Shown here: positions 9,693 to 20,060 of the stretch, in pieces
Layout of the letters: every line of letters starts with the position of its first letter
Numbering within the stretch: the first letter of the stretch is position 1
Source: Ascarosepion bandense
Taxonomy: Eukaryota; Mollusca; Cephalopoda; Sepiida; Sepiidae
Assembly: GCA_037127315.1 (NCBI GenBank)
Contig: JBBBDQ010000753.1
Span: 1 to 64,000, forward strand
Direction of reading: 5' to 3'
DNA length: 64,000 bases
Position numbers and translations under genes: made by a program
The notes under the pieces: model-generated
Told to the model about the DNA's origin: nothing
Database searches by the model: none
What the model saw: the letters and a program-made list of their open reading frames with translations, nothing else

Positions 9693-9819
9693 CATACCTG
9701 ATTTAGTCCGATTACCCGGATATATATTAATCGTAATGTATTAACAAAAGAATTCGTAATTCAAATGTGTAAAATAAATTTACTTTTCTTTTTCTGCTTC
9801 TTTTAATTCCTTCCTTTTT

Positions 9820-10082
9820 TCTTTCACAAAAGGTCATTGATGTCGGAATAACAAGCAAAGAGAAACATTAGGAAAAGAGGAAAATTAATGACTAAACAAG
9901 ACAGTAATTAATTGACACTCAATTCAGTTTATGGAGATCAATATTGACTGGAATACATGCAGCCGGAAGAGAGTTCCACAAGAAGAAAGTGCGAAAAAAG
10001 AAACTGTCATCATAGAACTTACGGTGGCCTCTAGCCAATTCCACTGTGAATTGATGAAACCTTACCACCAATCTAGTCAGTC
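9820..10082 (-). mobile_element. Diverged LINE-A-like 3' fragment
   Basis: Shares the blocks GGAAGAGAGTTCCACAAG, GCGAAAAAAGAAACTG and TAGAACTTACGGTGGCC with 43680-43840. These correspond to the reversed LINE-A C-terminal region (SRLWNSLP side). A SINE-S1 begins directly after it at 10083. Divergence is high. Confidence 0.5.
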
Positions 10083-10267
10083 AGTTAGTTAAGTGCCATA
10101 CGTGAAACACACTTGGGCAATCATGTCTCTTTCGAGACATGACTGACTGGTCAGAAGATTATCCCGCAGTAGGTTGCCATTGCTTTCTGCGGTAGACTGG
10201 TTGCCAGCCAAGGATTTAGACCCCAATCTGACCTATTATTTGACTCATAGCTAGCGGGAGAAATATG
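10083..10267 (-). mobile_element. SINE-S1 3' half
   Basis: Minus-strand 3' end with the palindrome GTCTCTTTCGAGAC at about 10123-10136, the GCAGTAGGTTGCCATTGC block and CAGACTGGTTGCCAGCC side. The tRNA-like head is absent; instead a conserved roughly 100-bp linker (10268-10383) leads into another SINE-S1. Confidence 0.75.
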
Positions 10268-10383
10268 TATTATATTATTAAGTAGTAATTAGTGGGAGAA
10301 CAGTTTATTACTTCATAACAATATAAAACCGATCCCCTACTTTATGCCCAGTAGAAGCCTTAATCATGTTTCCAACTATTATA
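10268..10383. repeat. Linker repeat joining consecutive SINE-S1 copies
   Basis: Contains GTTTATTACTTCATAACAAT, AAAACCGATCCCC, CTTTATGCCCAGTAGAAGC and GTTTCCAACTATTAT. The same linker is found at about 40640-40745 and repeatedly at 45600-46250, each time followed by a SINE-S1 3' end, so it travels with SINE-S1. Confidence 0.7.
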
Positions 10384-10692
10384 TTCAGTCAGTCAGTCAG
10401 TCAAGTGCGATACGTGATACACGCTTTGAGAGATCATGTCTCGAAAGCCTGGGCAGAAGATTTTCTCGCAGTAGGTTGCCATTGCTTTCTGCGGTAGACT
10501 GGTTGCCAGCCAAGGCTATAGAACCCAATCTGTCCTGTTATTTAACCCATAACTGGAAGGAAGAGACGGATTAATACCTTTCCCAAGGGTATTTGCGCGG
10601 AAGTGAATGCAAGGAATTCAACTGGATTTCGAACTCGGCTCCCCAATTTCTCGTTCCGAGCCGATATCCACTGCACCACAACGCACATCTAG
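10384..10692 (-). mobile_element. SINE-S1, full-length copy
   Basis: Read on the minus strand: GTGCGTTGTGGTGCAGTGGA head, TATCGGCTCGGAACGAGAAA, B-box-like GAGTTCGAAATCC, the GTGAATGCAAGG and CTTGGGAAAGGTATTAATCC blocks, the CTATAGCCTTGGCTGGCAAC block, GGTTGCCATTGC on the plus strand, then GACTGACTGACTGA at the end. One arm of the usual CATGTCTC palindrome is partly deleted (10434-10449). Confidence 0.8.
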
Positions 10693-10852
10693 CACTTAAA
10701 TTCATAAAGTTTAGGTATCGTAACGAAGAGTTAATCTAAACAATTAGCATGAAAGTATTTATAGAAAAGGAAGTGACTGAAGCTGAGATGTGATGTCTGG
10801 ATAAATAATATTGCTGATTAATTATTAATTTAGAGAGAAATGGGTATATATC

Positions 10853-11252
10853 TGTTGTGGATCCCGGGAATGGGGACCGTACAAAATAAACGAACAACAA
10901 ACAGAATCTGAGATATAAAAATAAGTATATTAAATGAAAAGAATACAAACTTGAACGCAGTTTAGTAATCCAGGAATACAGTTAGTAAGACGGATATATA
11001 CAATGTCTCCTAAGTGAAGCCGTAATAGAATTAGTATGTCCACGTCGGAAGCTGACGGGTGCTGAATAAAAAAATATTCTACTGAGTAGAGCTATGAACT
11101 ACTAACGCTGTGTCTCTTCGTATCTTTCGGTATCTCATGGATTTGACGTTATCTCGCGGATCTCTCGATGTCTGTCTTCTTACTCCTATGTAGGAGTATA
11201 TGTATACTCTAGACGAGTCTATTATCCTGGAAAAAAGGGAGAGCCCACAACA
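10853..11252 (-). mobile_element. Solo LTR of a retrotransposon
   Basis: A 400-bp unit bounded by TGTTGTGG (10853-10860) and CCACAACA (11245-11252), the inverted TG...CA ends of LTRs. Flanks are ATATC on the left and ATATT on the right, a possible 5-bp target duplication with one change. No internal retroelement genes adjoin it, so it is a solo LTR. The minus strand is favoured because it ends TCCCCATTCCCGGGATCC then ACAACA, as many Ty3/Gypsy LTRs do, and holds a TATATATCC motif upstream of that end. A decayed relative is at 51438-51672. Confidence 0.7.
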
Positions 11253-11384
11253 ATATTAAAATTGATAGAGTCCGATTAACCGGACATATATTAGTGGTAA
11301 TGGATTAAGAACAAAATCGCTTGTCAAATATATGTAAATATATGTAAATATATGTAAATGACTAAAATCAATTATTAATTATTA

Positions 11385-11702
11385 TTATGTTTCTTTTAAT
11401 CATTTTCAAAATTTAAAAAAAAAATGGAAATAATGATCAAGTATAAAAAGACAGATTAACCAAAAACAATCATTTCTGATACCTTTGAATTTTATCAAGA
11501 ATCTCTTAAATTTATAACGGGAACACCAGAATAGATGCGACAGTGTATTTTTGAATCCAATGTTCTTTTGGATAAAATAAGTAAATTTTCTATTCTTTTA
11601 CAGTTTCTCTTAACCATTTTCAAAATTTAAAAAAAATACCGGAAATAATGATCAAATATTAAAAGACAGATTAATCAAAAACAATTATTTCTGATACCAT
11701 TA
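11385..11702 (+). repeat. Two direct copies of a 95-bp AT-rich segment
   Basis: The block CATTTTCAAAATTTAAAAAA, GAAATAATGATCAA, AAAGACAGATTAA, AAACAAT, ATTTCTGATACC occurs at about 11400-11485 and again at about 11613-11700, offset near 214 bp. No coding content or target duplication is visible. Confidence 0.7.
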
Positions 11703-11811
11703 CAATATTTTTTTTCCATTCACTGATTTTTTTTCTGTTCGGTTTCATTTGCGCAGGATAGAATAAAGAAAGCAGAGAAGGGACAAGAATAAAAAAAGAA
11801 ACAGTTTTTTT

Positions 11812-12010
11812 CTTTTAATCATCTCACCCCAAACAAGGCAGTAAATCCACTAAGACACAATGGTTTATTGTGTGTAGAAGAACAAGAATGAAAGAAAAAC
11901 ATTATGGAGCAAGAAAAATGGAAGACTAATCAAGGCAGAAGATAACGATTGACATTGCATTTCAATTTTTTGATGATGTTTTTATGCTGTATCTAACAGG
12001 GATCGGAAAG
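11812..12010 (-). mobile_element. Diverged LINE-A-like 3' tail
   Basis: TTTTAATCATCTCACCCCAA then ACAAGGCAGTAAATCCACT is the reversed LINE-A 3' terminus, followed by GATTGACATTGCATTTCAA as in other reversed copies (24690, 43678). The CCCCTGCGCA block is replaced by unrelated sequence. The 200 bases after it up to 12222 hold nothing recognisable. Confidence 0.55.
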
Positions 12011-12221
12011 TATTTTTGTATCTAGGCTGGTAAACATTGATTTAACGATAACACATGATATATTCTCAGCTCTGGTACTCACTAAAATTATGCTTAAATC
12101 AATAAAATACATTAACTGCATAACAATAATATGAACAGACATACACTTCGAAATGGATCATATCGAGACAAATTCATCAATCTCAGTATGACAATATTTG
12201 ATTCATGCTGCCAAACGTGCA

Positions 12222-12950
12222 TATTATTATTATTATGTCATTTTTCATCATATTTCGATTTCTGCTTTGGTCTCACTACCAACCAAGTCTGCGGGGAGAC
12301 CTAAGGCAGGTAGTGGCGTGTTGTTATGGCTCCATTTCATGTTTTTCTATCTTCCCTATCATCTCCAGCATTACATAGATAAAGTTTTTCTTAGTGTGTG
12401 GGCTGTACTTAATAAGACAATTTTTTGTATATCTCTTAAGCTGGGGTTTCCAGGGATTCTTTCAATGTGTTGTTTTGTTCCATTTTTTATCATTCCAAGT
12501 GCACCTACTATCACTGGCACAACTCTTGTTTTCAATTTCCACATTTTTTCTATTTCAATTTCCAGGTCTTTATATTTTGACAGTTTTTCAAATTCCTTGA
12601 TTGCTATGTTACAATCCGCTGGAGAAGCGATATCAATTAATAGACAAGTTTTCTCCTTCTGGTTTTTAACAATAATGTCTGGCCTGTTTGCTTCAATTTT
12701 TCTGTCTGTGTAGATGGTGTAATCCCATAGAATGGTTACATCTTCTATTTCTGTAACCGGTGCTGGGTGATGTTCATACCAGTGTTTGCCTACAGCTTTT
12801 CCATAATGTTTGCATATTGCCCAATGTAAATATTGCCCAACTCTATCGTGGCGATTTTTATATTCATTTGGGGCAAGCACAGAACGGCCTGAGATTAGGT
12901 GGTTTATTGTTTCTTGGTGTTTATCACAAAACCTGCATTTTGGTTATTAT
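12222..12950 (-). mobile_element. 3' part of a LINE with restriction-like endonuclease
   Basis: A 5'-truncated element on the minus strand. It encodes a zinc knuckle and restriction-like endonuclease, has about 150 bp of 3' UTR and ends in TAATAATAAT at 12231-12222. On its upstream side it is cut by an (ATT)n tract at 12943. R2/R4/NeSL-like LINEs carry this endonuclease C-terminal to the RT. No RT sequence is left here. Confidence 0.7.
12371..12942 (-). pseudogene. Restriction-like endonuclease domain of an R2-type LINE
   Basis: The endonuclease of this LINE class nicks the target to prime reverse transcription. On the minus strand a long open frame reads, from about 12936, CRFCDKHQETINHL (part of a CCHC zinc knuckle, with its last Cys apparently replaced by Arg), then RHDRVGQYLHWAICKHYG and later ANRPDIIV followed by TCLLIDIA. 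The PD, 14 residues, then D spacing fits the PD-(D/E)XK active site. KYKDLEIEIEKMW and VPVIVGALGMIKNG follow, and the frame ends at RKTLSM near 12371. The roughly 190 uninterrupted codons suggest a relatively young insertion. RT and N-terminus are missing. Confidence 0.75.
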
Positions 12951-12959
12951 TATTATTAA

Positions 12960-13020
<61 letters not shown>

Positions 13021-13021
13021 T
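12943..13021. repeat. (ATT)n microsatellite
   Basis: About 26 ATT units with two early irregularities. It separates the reversed R2-type LINE from a plus-strand Jockey-like LINE. TAA repeats mark the 3' end of the former at 12222, so the tract may have been the target. Confidence 0.9.
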
Positions 13022-13027
13022 AACAAA

Positions 13028-15060
13028 ACAGCCCACAGCATCTACTTTGATGCAATTTAAGCAATTATGAACAGAATCACAGAAAATAGTTAATGAAAGG
13101 ATAAAAGAAAGCTGGAATAACTACGTCAGCAAAACTCAATTCTGCAACAGATACAAAATATTGAATCTAATAAGAAAAATAGCAAGCAAATACCATAAAA
13201 TGCTATAAAACACTCCTGGACAAACAACTGCAAAACAACCAGCAAAATGGATACCTCTGGCCAACTATCCAAAACAAATCTCTAAACATTAAACTGCTAA
13301 CAATGGTAGCCAATGATTTCTAAAGATCAAACAAAAAGCGGAAAAACAAAAACTAAACTTTAAATCAAATAATACCGGTAGCTATAACAGCCATAACCTA
13401 CCGCTCATTCTAGAGGAACTATATTAATCTTTAAAGAAAGCCCACAATGCAGCTAAGGGCCCAGATGACATCATAAAACAGTTGACCAACAAATCATTAC
13501 AAATGTCACTACAATTATATAACAACATTTTTTTTTTAATCATATCACCCCCAAGCAAGGCGGTAAAGTCACTGATGTGCAGGGGGCTACATAGGTGTGA
13601 AAAGATTGGAAAAGAGAAAGCCAGAAACCACATCATAACCAGGGAACAAGAGATGAGCCTCTTCACCTGTTCAATAGACGTGGGTGGAGTGTGAACCGGG
13701 CGATAGTTTAGTCTATCTACTCCAATTGAAGAAAAAAAAAAGAAGTGAGAAGAGAAAACCGGAAACCGCATCCTAAACAGGAAACAAGGGATGAGCCTCT
13801 TCACCTGTTCAATAGACGTGGGTGGAGTGTGAACCGGGCGATGTACAACTGGTAACTTCACAGAAATGTGGAGACAATCATTCATCATCGATGTTCCAAA
13901 ACCTGGAAAGGATGACAAGGGTCTTAACTACAGACCGATAGCATTATGAAAGACTATGAAAAGAATGGTCAACAACAGGTTGTTTTGGTATCTAGAAAAC
14001 AAATGGCTTATCCAGGGACTCTCACTGTGATTTTAGAAAAAAAAAAGCACCATGCACCATTTAATTCTCCTAGAAACCTTTCTAAGGTAAGCCTATCAGA
14101 GCAGACATTTTGTTTTTACAAAAGACGTACGACTCAACATGCAAATTTGGTATCTTGAAAGAGCCGTATTAATTGGGCCTAAGAGGAAGGTTGACTCAAT
14201 TATTGACTCAATTATTGACTCACTTCATTGAGAATTTCCTGGAAGACCGAATATTTCGATTTCTCAGACGAAGTACGTTATCGGAACTACAAGATCAAGA
14301 AGAAAGCGTTTTTTCTGTGACACTATTCTGCTTAAAAATCAACCCCTAGTTAAATATGTAATACCAGGACGTCAAAACCTTTCTCATTATGTACAGAACT
14401 TGGCATAACACCACAGAAAGACAACTCCAACAATACCTCAACAAAATACAAAAATAAGATTCTACGAAAATTAAATGCCTACATTTCTGCAAGTTAAGAA
14501 AATTGCACACTGACCCATGTTTAAAATTGGACGGAGCAGATATTCCAGTAGTGGAACAACATAAGATTCTAGGCGTCCTCTTTGATAGAAAAAGCTCATT
14601 GCCTATCTAAAATATATGCAAATAAGATGTAGTAATGTCTTCCAAATTTTGCGTGTATTTGTTTTTACTGAATAAAGAGCCGATCGACAACCATTAATCA
14701 AATTATACAGATCAGTTTTTTACTCAAAACAAAATTACGATAGTTTAATTTATGGTGTCGCCATAAAATCATACTTTAAAATATTCAAGTCAATATATCA
14801 TCACGGCCTCAGACTAGTACTTGAGGCTGTTAGAGCATTCCTATTGGAGAGCTTATACACAGAAAATAATGAAACAAGTCCACATTAACCAACCAATGAC
14901 CAACTCGTACTTAGCACCCGAAGTGACTCAAGACAAAAAATTCTATAATACAAACACTATGTATGAGCTCTTCGAGAAAACAAAAGTGGATGACATATTT
15001 ATCAAACTGTAGACCTCTACCAAAATACAGAAACTGAATTAGCATGTCAATAAATCAATT
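13028..15060 (+). pseudogene. Jockey-like LINE reverse transcriptase, heavily decayed
   Basis: A second non-LTR family, unlike LINE-A. Conceptual fragments on the plus strand: SWNNYVSKTQFCNRY near 13110; KKAHNAAKGPDDIIKQLTN near 13433-13490; after a nested insertion, DVPKPGKDDKGLNYRPIAL at about 13890-13947, the RT fingers; KTMKRMVNNRLFWYLENKWL near 13950-14010; later KLYRSVFYSKQNYDSLIYGV near 14700-14760 and KIFKSIYHHGLRLVLEAVRA near 14785-14840, the region after the RT. The YxDD core is not recognisable. Stops and frameshifts are frequent. The nested reversed LINE-A tail lies at 13529-13852. Confidence 0.7.
13529..13852 (-). mobile_element. LINE-A 3' end nested in the Jockey-like LINE, with internal duplication
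   Basis: TTTTTTTTAATCATATCACC then CCCAAGCAAGG and GTGCAGGGGGCTACATAGG mark a reversed LINE-A tail. A unit containing ATGAGCCTCTTCACCTGTTC and GTGGGTGGAGTGTGAACC occurs twice, at about 13653 and 13791 (138-bp offset). The same duplicated tail is present in opposite orientation at 33733-34082, so it marks a LINE-A subfamily rather than a local event. Confidence 0.8.
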
Positions 15061-15124
15061 TCTCTAAAAACTGTATATCTGAAAATGCAATAATGAAACC
15101 AGACTCGCGAGAAAAATCATCCTT

Positions 15125-15505
15125 ACAAAAATAGATCAACGAAACCTGATCTACAAACTGATTTCTTTTAAAGAATGCATATTATGTTCCGACGAAACTA
15201 TTCTAAAAATCTTGTTAGCATTAAATAACCCATTGAGACCACGTCGTAAAACTGAATAAAGCAAACACTGATTTACTAAGTGATTTCTTACAAAGAATAG
15301 ATATTCTCTTCATACGAATCTATCGTAAAAAGCTTGTTGTCATTAAATAACCCATTGCCGTAAAACAAAATAAATTAAACACTGATCTAGGAACTGATTT
15401 CTTACAAAGTATACAAATTGGGTTCATACGAATCTATTGGTTAAATCTTGTTTGCATTAAAGAACCCATTTAAGTCGATATACCGTAAAACAAACCAAAC
15501 AAAAC
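15125..15505 (+). repeat. Three tandem units of about 118 bp
   Basis: CTGATTTCTT...AAAG followed by CATACGAATCTAT, CTTGTT, CATTAAATAACCCATT and CGTAAAAC recurs with starts near 15159, 15281 and 15395 (spacings 122 and 114). The units are diverged and AT-rich. No relation to the other repeats of the window was seen. Confidence 0.7.
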
Positions 15506-15712
15506 TAAAGAGATATCAAGTCGGTATAATTCAACATATTGATTTCTCTGTCTGGCAGCTATTGTTTCTTTTGTTTTTATTCCCTTTATTGGTTTGCCGA
15601 CAATAAAAAATAAATTAATTAATTAAAAGTAATTCATTGTATAATAGAAGAACGTAAGTGAGAAAGCCGCTACATTGAATTTTTATTCTGCATTTCATTA
15701 CGACAGGTGATG

Positions 15713-16195
15713 AATCATGTGGAGAGCCATGATTGCCCACGTCCTGAAGGGGTGCTGCACATAAGTGAAAAAGAAAGCTGTTAAAAGTTTATTACTTGAT
15801 AGAAATAAGACTGATTAAATATGTATCTATCTGACAAGGCTTGTAACAGAAGACCGAAAATACGACACTGACATCCGAGGACGAATTTGGATAGCCAAAG
15901 ATGCCTTCTAAAAACTAAGCAGAGTATTAAGAAAAAGCAAAACCTTCGTTAGAAACTAGAAAACAGTTCTGAGCTACCTTTCCTTTTGTATGGCAGTGGA
16001 TACTGGGAAATCTCTTCACATATGATGAAGAGACTTGAAGCAATAGAAATGTGGCTCTACAGGAAGATGTTGAGGATATCATGGATTGAACATGCGAGCA
16101 ACAACGAGGTTTTAAAGAAAGTGGAAGCAAAAACAACTTTTATACTTATCATAAAAAAAACTGTTGAATGTAGGAAAGACAGTTTGGAAAATTGA
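15713..16195 (+). pseudogene. RTE-like LINE fragments
   Basis: 15718-15775 holds GAGAGCCATGATTGCCCACG and TCCTGAAGGGG, the conserved 3' end of the RTE-like family (reversed at 32320 and 54440). From about 15845 a second piece reads RGRIWIAKDAF, then a region corresponding to LYGSGYW and AIEMWLYRKMLRISWIEHAS (near 16038-16100), the segment after the RT. Order and breaks show two overlapping dead fragments. Confidence 0.65.
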
Positions 16196-16329
16196 CACTC
16201 ACTGGGCATTTTGAGATAAAGAGAGACAGATGAAAACAACTTACTCAATATATATGGTGGGATTTTCCTAAATTTCTGAGATGAGGTAGTATTTATAAGT
16301 CCCAAAAATTCAGTTGTTCTTGTCCTTAA

Positions 16330-16480
16330 GGACATATGGCTCAGTGGATGTAAACGTTGGTTAGTTCCTGTGACTTGACACAAAGAGATGTGAGTTCAAT
16401 ACCAGGCTACAGCAGTGGTGAACAAGTAACTTACAGGGTTAGAGGGAGATAACTCATGACTACCAAAAAAGGTACTACTA
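16330..16480 (+). mobile_element. tRNA-like SINE fragment
   Basis: ATGGCTCAGTGGATGTAAAC resembles an A box and GTGAGTTCAATACCAGGC a B box, 50 bp apart, with a long intervening arm as in class II tRNAs. No acceptor-stem pairing is obvious, so I read this as a SINE head and not a functional tRNA. Confidence 0.45.
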
Positions 16481-16741
16481 CGCAAGGAATGGAGTTCATA
16501 TACCCCAGTGGTTGTAATCAAGGGCTCAGTTCGAAATTCATAGCAAGAAGTACAAATGGCAACAAAGATAAGTACAATAGTCCGAATAATGTAAATATGG
16601 TGGGGGAAGTGCCAAGTTTTCAATTTTTAGTTTCGGTAACGTCCAAAGGCGTCCCCATTGTCTTGTGTGGATGGAATATTTTACACTCAACGCTTTTCCC
16701 ATAGACGAAAGGTATTAAAACTCTCACTGCTTTATAAACTG

Positions 16742-17408
16742 CTAGCAGTATAGCCCGGCGTCTCTCGGGTGTAATAAAAGCTTTAAAACTAATCCATGGT
16801 TCTGGAGCTCAGACTCTTTGGACGTTGGCACGAAAAACTAAAAAGCAATAGTGTTTCCAGTTAAAGCGAAACCGTAGACTGAAAGAAAAATGAAAGGATG
16901 TAAGTCAAATTTTGATTTCCTGGTGTCGATATCAAATAAGTCTTTGTCGTCGTAAACTGAATTTTGAAGACTAAATATGTCCTCTGAGTAAATGGTATCA
17001 TGGCTGAGACTAAGAACTACAATTATACCTACTTAGAGCCAAAAATGAAGCAAAAGCTAAAATAAAAAGGGCTGAAAAACTGATTTAGATCAGACCCGGT
17101 AGGATATCGGGGTATTGATTTCCAATATCTGGGTTAAATAATTCATCCGAGGATAGATTTGCAAACTTGAAACTTCTGAATATCGTTTCTTATGTCTTTG
17201 TCTATTAGCGTATCAAATTTGATTAAAATCGGACCACTCTTAAAATAACCCGATTTTTTCGATTATCGATTTTCGATATTTATCGGGGGTACTTCGACAC
17301 AAAACCTAGCTAAGAACACTTGCAGACGCCTGTAAATTTTCAAGAAAATCTGTTCAGCCGTTTCGGAGTCTATAGGTAACGGACACACACACACACACAC
17401 ACACGCAG

Positions 17409-17447
<39 letters not shown>

Positions 17448-17455
17448 GACGCGCT

Positions 17456-17510
<55 letters not shown>

Positions 17511-17531
17511 CCATTTATAAATAAGTTTAGA
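16742..17531 (-). mobile_element. Helitron-like non-autonomous element H1
   Basis: The minus strand starts TCTAAACTTATTTATAAATG (17531-17512) and ends in CTAG at 16745-16742, preceded by a hairpin (CCCGAG..., here GTCTCTCGGG on the plus strand) about 10 bp inside. TC start, CTRR end and subterminal hairpin are Helitron hallmarks. Inside come (GT)n, CCTATAGACTCCGAAACGGC, GTTTTGTGTCGAAGTACCCC, CGATAATCGAAAAAATCGGG and the CTTTTTAGTTTTTCGTGCCA block. There is no coding content. Nine copies occur in this window. Confidence 0.65.
17382..17507. repeat. (AC)n microsatellite inside Helitron-like H1
   Basis: Long AC tract with GCAGACGC and GCTCGCGCGC interruptions. Every Helitron-like copy carries a GT/AC tract at this position, so it is part of the mobile unit. 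The apparent cysteine-valine proteins across it are artefacts. Confidence 0.9.
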
Positions 17532-17839
17532 TTTCCATGGAATATGCTCAGACGAACTACATCAGTTTCATCAGTTTTAACTTTCACGACTAAAACCCGC
17601 CATGCCACGCAGATTGTAGTGAACTGCCTCCATTTTCTTCGGGGAGGTGTAAGTTCTACTCGAAGGGTTTCCTCACACGAACCGCTATTTTGTGGAATCG
17701 TATCCTCATAAACTTTGACCGTTAACTCTTACTCTGTAGCTATTGAATTCAAATGGCTTTTGGCTCTCGGTATTATGTACAAAATCAGTAATTCAATAAA
17801 TTGAAGAGGACAAGTCTTAGTATAAAACAGAGACTCTGT

Positions 17840-19435
17840 GAAACTTTCCAAGTACAACATTAAAAAGAATAAGGGAGGTTGTATCAGCAACAAAAAGGAA
17901 AAATAGAAATATTGAAAAGCTTACACGCTAATAATGTCGATGTAATATTTGGTAACTATTATAATGTTTGGACGTGGATTTGTTGTGGACAATATATGAT
18001 TCAAATAAGAACCAAAAATATATATACCGTCTTAACGAATTGGCAACGATTAAAATCTAATTACCAATTAGGAAGAAAAACTACCAATAATCATTGTTCA
18101 GTCATAATTATTCTGTTTATTAAATCCCAAATAGAAGAGAACAATTATGCTTTTCCTTTCAAGGCAAATGTACTAATGACGAAGTATACGCTGATAACAT
18201 AGTTAGTCATAGCTGGGATAGGAACGAAAATAAACATCCTCTACCAAGTGTCCCAAAAAATACGATCCAAGAACAACAAAACAGAAACTCAGATTTAGAA
18301 TTGGATTGAAAGTAGAGAAGGCACCAACCCTGAATCTATTATAACCATTCATGATTTGGAATTGGTAAATGCTAAACATTTTAAATACATCTTTATCTGA
18401 ATCAGTTAAATCAAAGTATAAGCGAAAAAAACACTGGACCTGAAACAGACTGCGGTAAAGTTAGTTTCGCACAATACCCCACGTGTCTACAAAGCGAAAA
18501 CATGAACCTGAATACTCGAATTATGTTATTAGATAGCATCGATAAATGAAGGATTTAATAAAGCTATCATGCATGTCGCCAAATCTGTTCAGAAATATCT
18601 AAATTATCAACGGAAAACAACCACCTTCTAAGATCAATCTTTAAAAATATATTTGAATGAATAAATCCAATGAAATTTAGTGACGACCTCACTTTTTCGA
18701 ACTTAGTGGAATAGCACTAGAAATTTATAAAAACTATAAAAAATAACAGAAATCATATTACTTGGACTACCAACAACGGCAACAATCAAAATGGATAGCG
18801 CATGTAACTTGTAGAAAAAATAATGATGTTAGCATTTTACACATGTTCAAATAAAATGTTAGAAGGATTATTATCTGTGATTATGTAGCGCGATTTTATA
18901 AGATCTAATAAAAGATAGCCTTAAGAACTGCGGTATCAATTCGAATGAAGCCATTTTTAACCAATGGTATAAAAAAACTATTGTATTTAGTTGATAGTTT
19001 GAAACATTTCTTCACGTGTCAGACGTCATGCGTGACATCTAGAATCTAGATATGACGGATATTTTTACGAATTTGATTTGAAATACGCATGTGATGCTGT
19101 TCGAGACCTGATAGTGGCCACAGAGTGTTATGCGTCTAATAATAAATGAAATAATTGTCAGAATAAATTCACCAGTATATTTGGAAACAGATTAGCCCTG
19201 AATAAGTTGGAAGAAATGTAAACATGATTCACCTGAAAAAATATTATTCGTTGACTTAACGGTTTGGCAACAGTGAAAATCCGATTGCTAAACTGGAACA
19301 AAAAAAAACTAGCACTAATCGTTCTTTAGTAATAATTATGCTATGTTCATCATCAAACGAACACATTTGATCATTCCATTTATCTCATTTTAAAGAAATT
19401 AAAAACAGAATAGACTGCGCTAGAGGTAGTGTCAA
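17840..19435 (+). other. Unclassified AT-rich region with a diverged internal duplication
   Basis: I recognise no gene or element. A module of about 110 bp with GTCTTAACGAATTGGCAACG near 18030 and GACTTAACGGTTTGGCAACA near 19253, followed in both by AAAATC, a lysine-rich stretch, and AGTCATAATTATTCTG / AGTAATAATTATGCTA, occurs twice, about 1.2 kb apart. An open frame of 107 codons spans 17879-18202 over the first module; it shows no motif I know and may be chance. The pattern suggests an old dead element. Confidence 0.35.
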
Positions 19436-19815
19436 TCTGTGTAGAGATTGTCCAACATTCACTGTCATATAAGATGATTCATATTACATAAAAAGTTCAG
19501 TATTCCTTTCTTTGTTTCTATTGCTTTAAGTCTCATCTTCAACTGTGTAGAGCATGTTTGGCCATATAGGCGGATCAATATTATATAGCTTTTTAGTATT
19601 GTTTTCTTTGTTTCTGTTGCTTGAAGTTTCTTCATTTGTGAAGAGATTGTCTAGTATTCACTGTCATATAAAGATGGATTGATATTACATAACAGTTCAT
19701 TACTTTTTTCTGTTTTCATATTGCTTATGTCTTTTTTTAATCTGTGAGGAGATTGTTCCGTATACGCTTCCATACAATGGGAATCACAGTACATTGTAGT
19801 TCAGTAATTTCTTCT
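19436..19815 (-). repeat. Four tandem units of about 100 bp derived from an RTE-like LINE
   Basis: GAGATTGTCCAACATTCACT-like anchors recur near 19445, 19549, 19643 and 19747 (spacings about 104, 94, 104). Each unit resembles the reversed RTE-like segment at 27050-27110 (GATATTGTCCAACATTCACT, then CATCAAATAGCA), which encodes the region before MWxYRRML. The unit has thus been amplified in tandem out of a LINE coding segment and then diverged. Confidence 0.6.
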
Positions 19816-20013
19816 GTGTTTGTTAAATCACTCTCCCATGATTAATGCTTACCTTAATTCTCTGAGGAAACGCTTTCAGCAATTTAGATGTACATTGAGT
19901 TCTTTATATATAAACGAGTGGGTCCGTCACATCAAAAACCGATAACAAATTATTTATATAGATATGCCGTCTAAAATGACAATAACATAAATATCAGTGT
20001 GCCTACTATTGAG

Positions 20014-20015
<2 letters not shown>

Positions 20016-20060
<45 letters not shown>
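20016..20060. repeat. (TA)n microsatellite at the left end of a Tc1 element
   Basis: TA tract directly next to the Tc1-like element; with the tract at 21243-21292 it shows the transposon sits inside a (TA)n run. Confidence 0.9.

Noticed and set aside
12198..12713. 171-codon plus-strand frame
   Set aside because: Antisense shadow of the restriction-like endonuclease frame on the minus strand, which has recognisable motifs.
13424..13918. 164-codon minus-strand frame with two similar halves (VHTPPTSIEQVKRLI)
   Set aside because: It translates the duplicated 3' UTR unit of a LINE-A; the same sequence at 33793-34071 is also UTR.
15927..16704. Several overlapping short frames on both strands around 16 kb
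   Set aside because: They lie over dead RTE-like fragments and a SINE head and show no independent conserved motif.
17263..17608. Cysteine-valine-rich frames, also at 47688-48162
   Set aside because: Produced by the (AC)n/(CA)n microsatellites inside a Helitron-like and a Tigger-like element.
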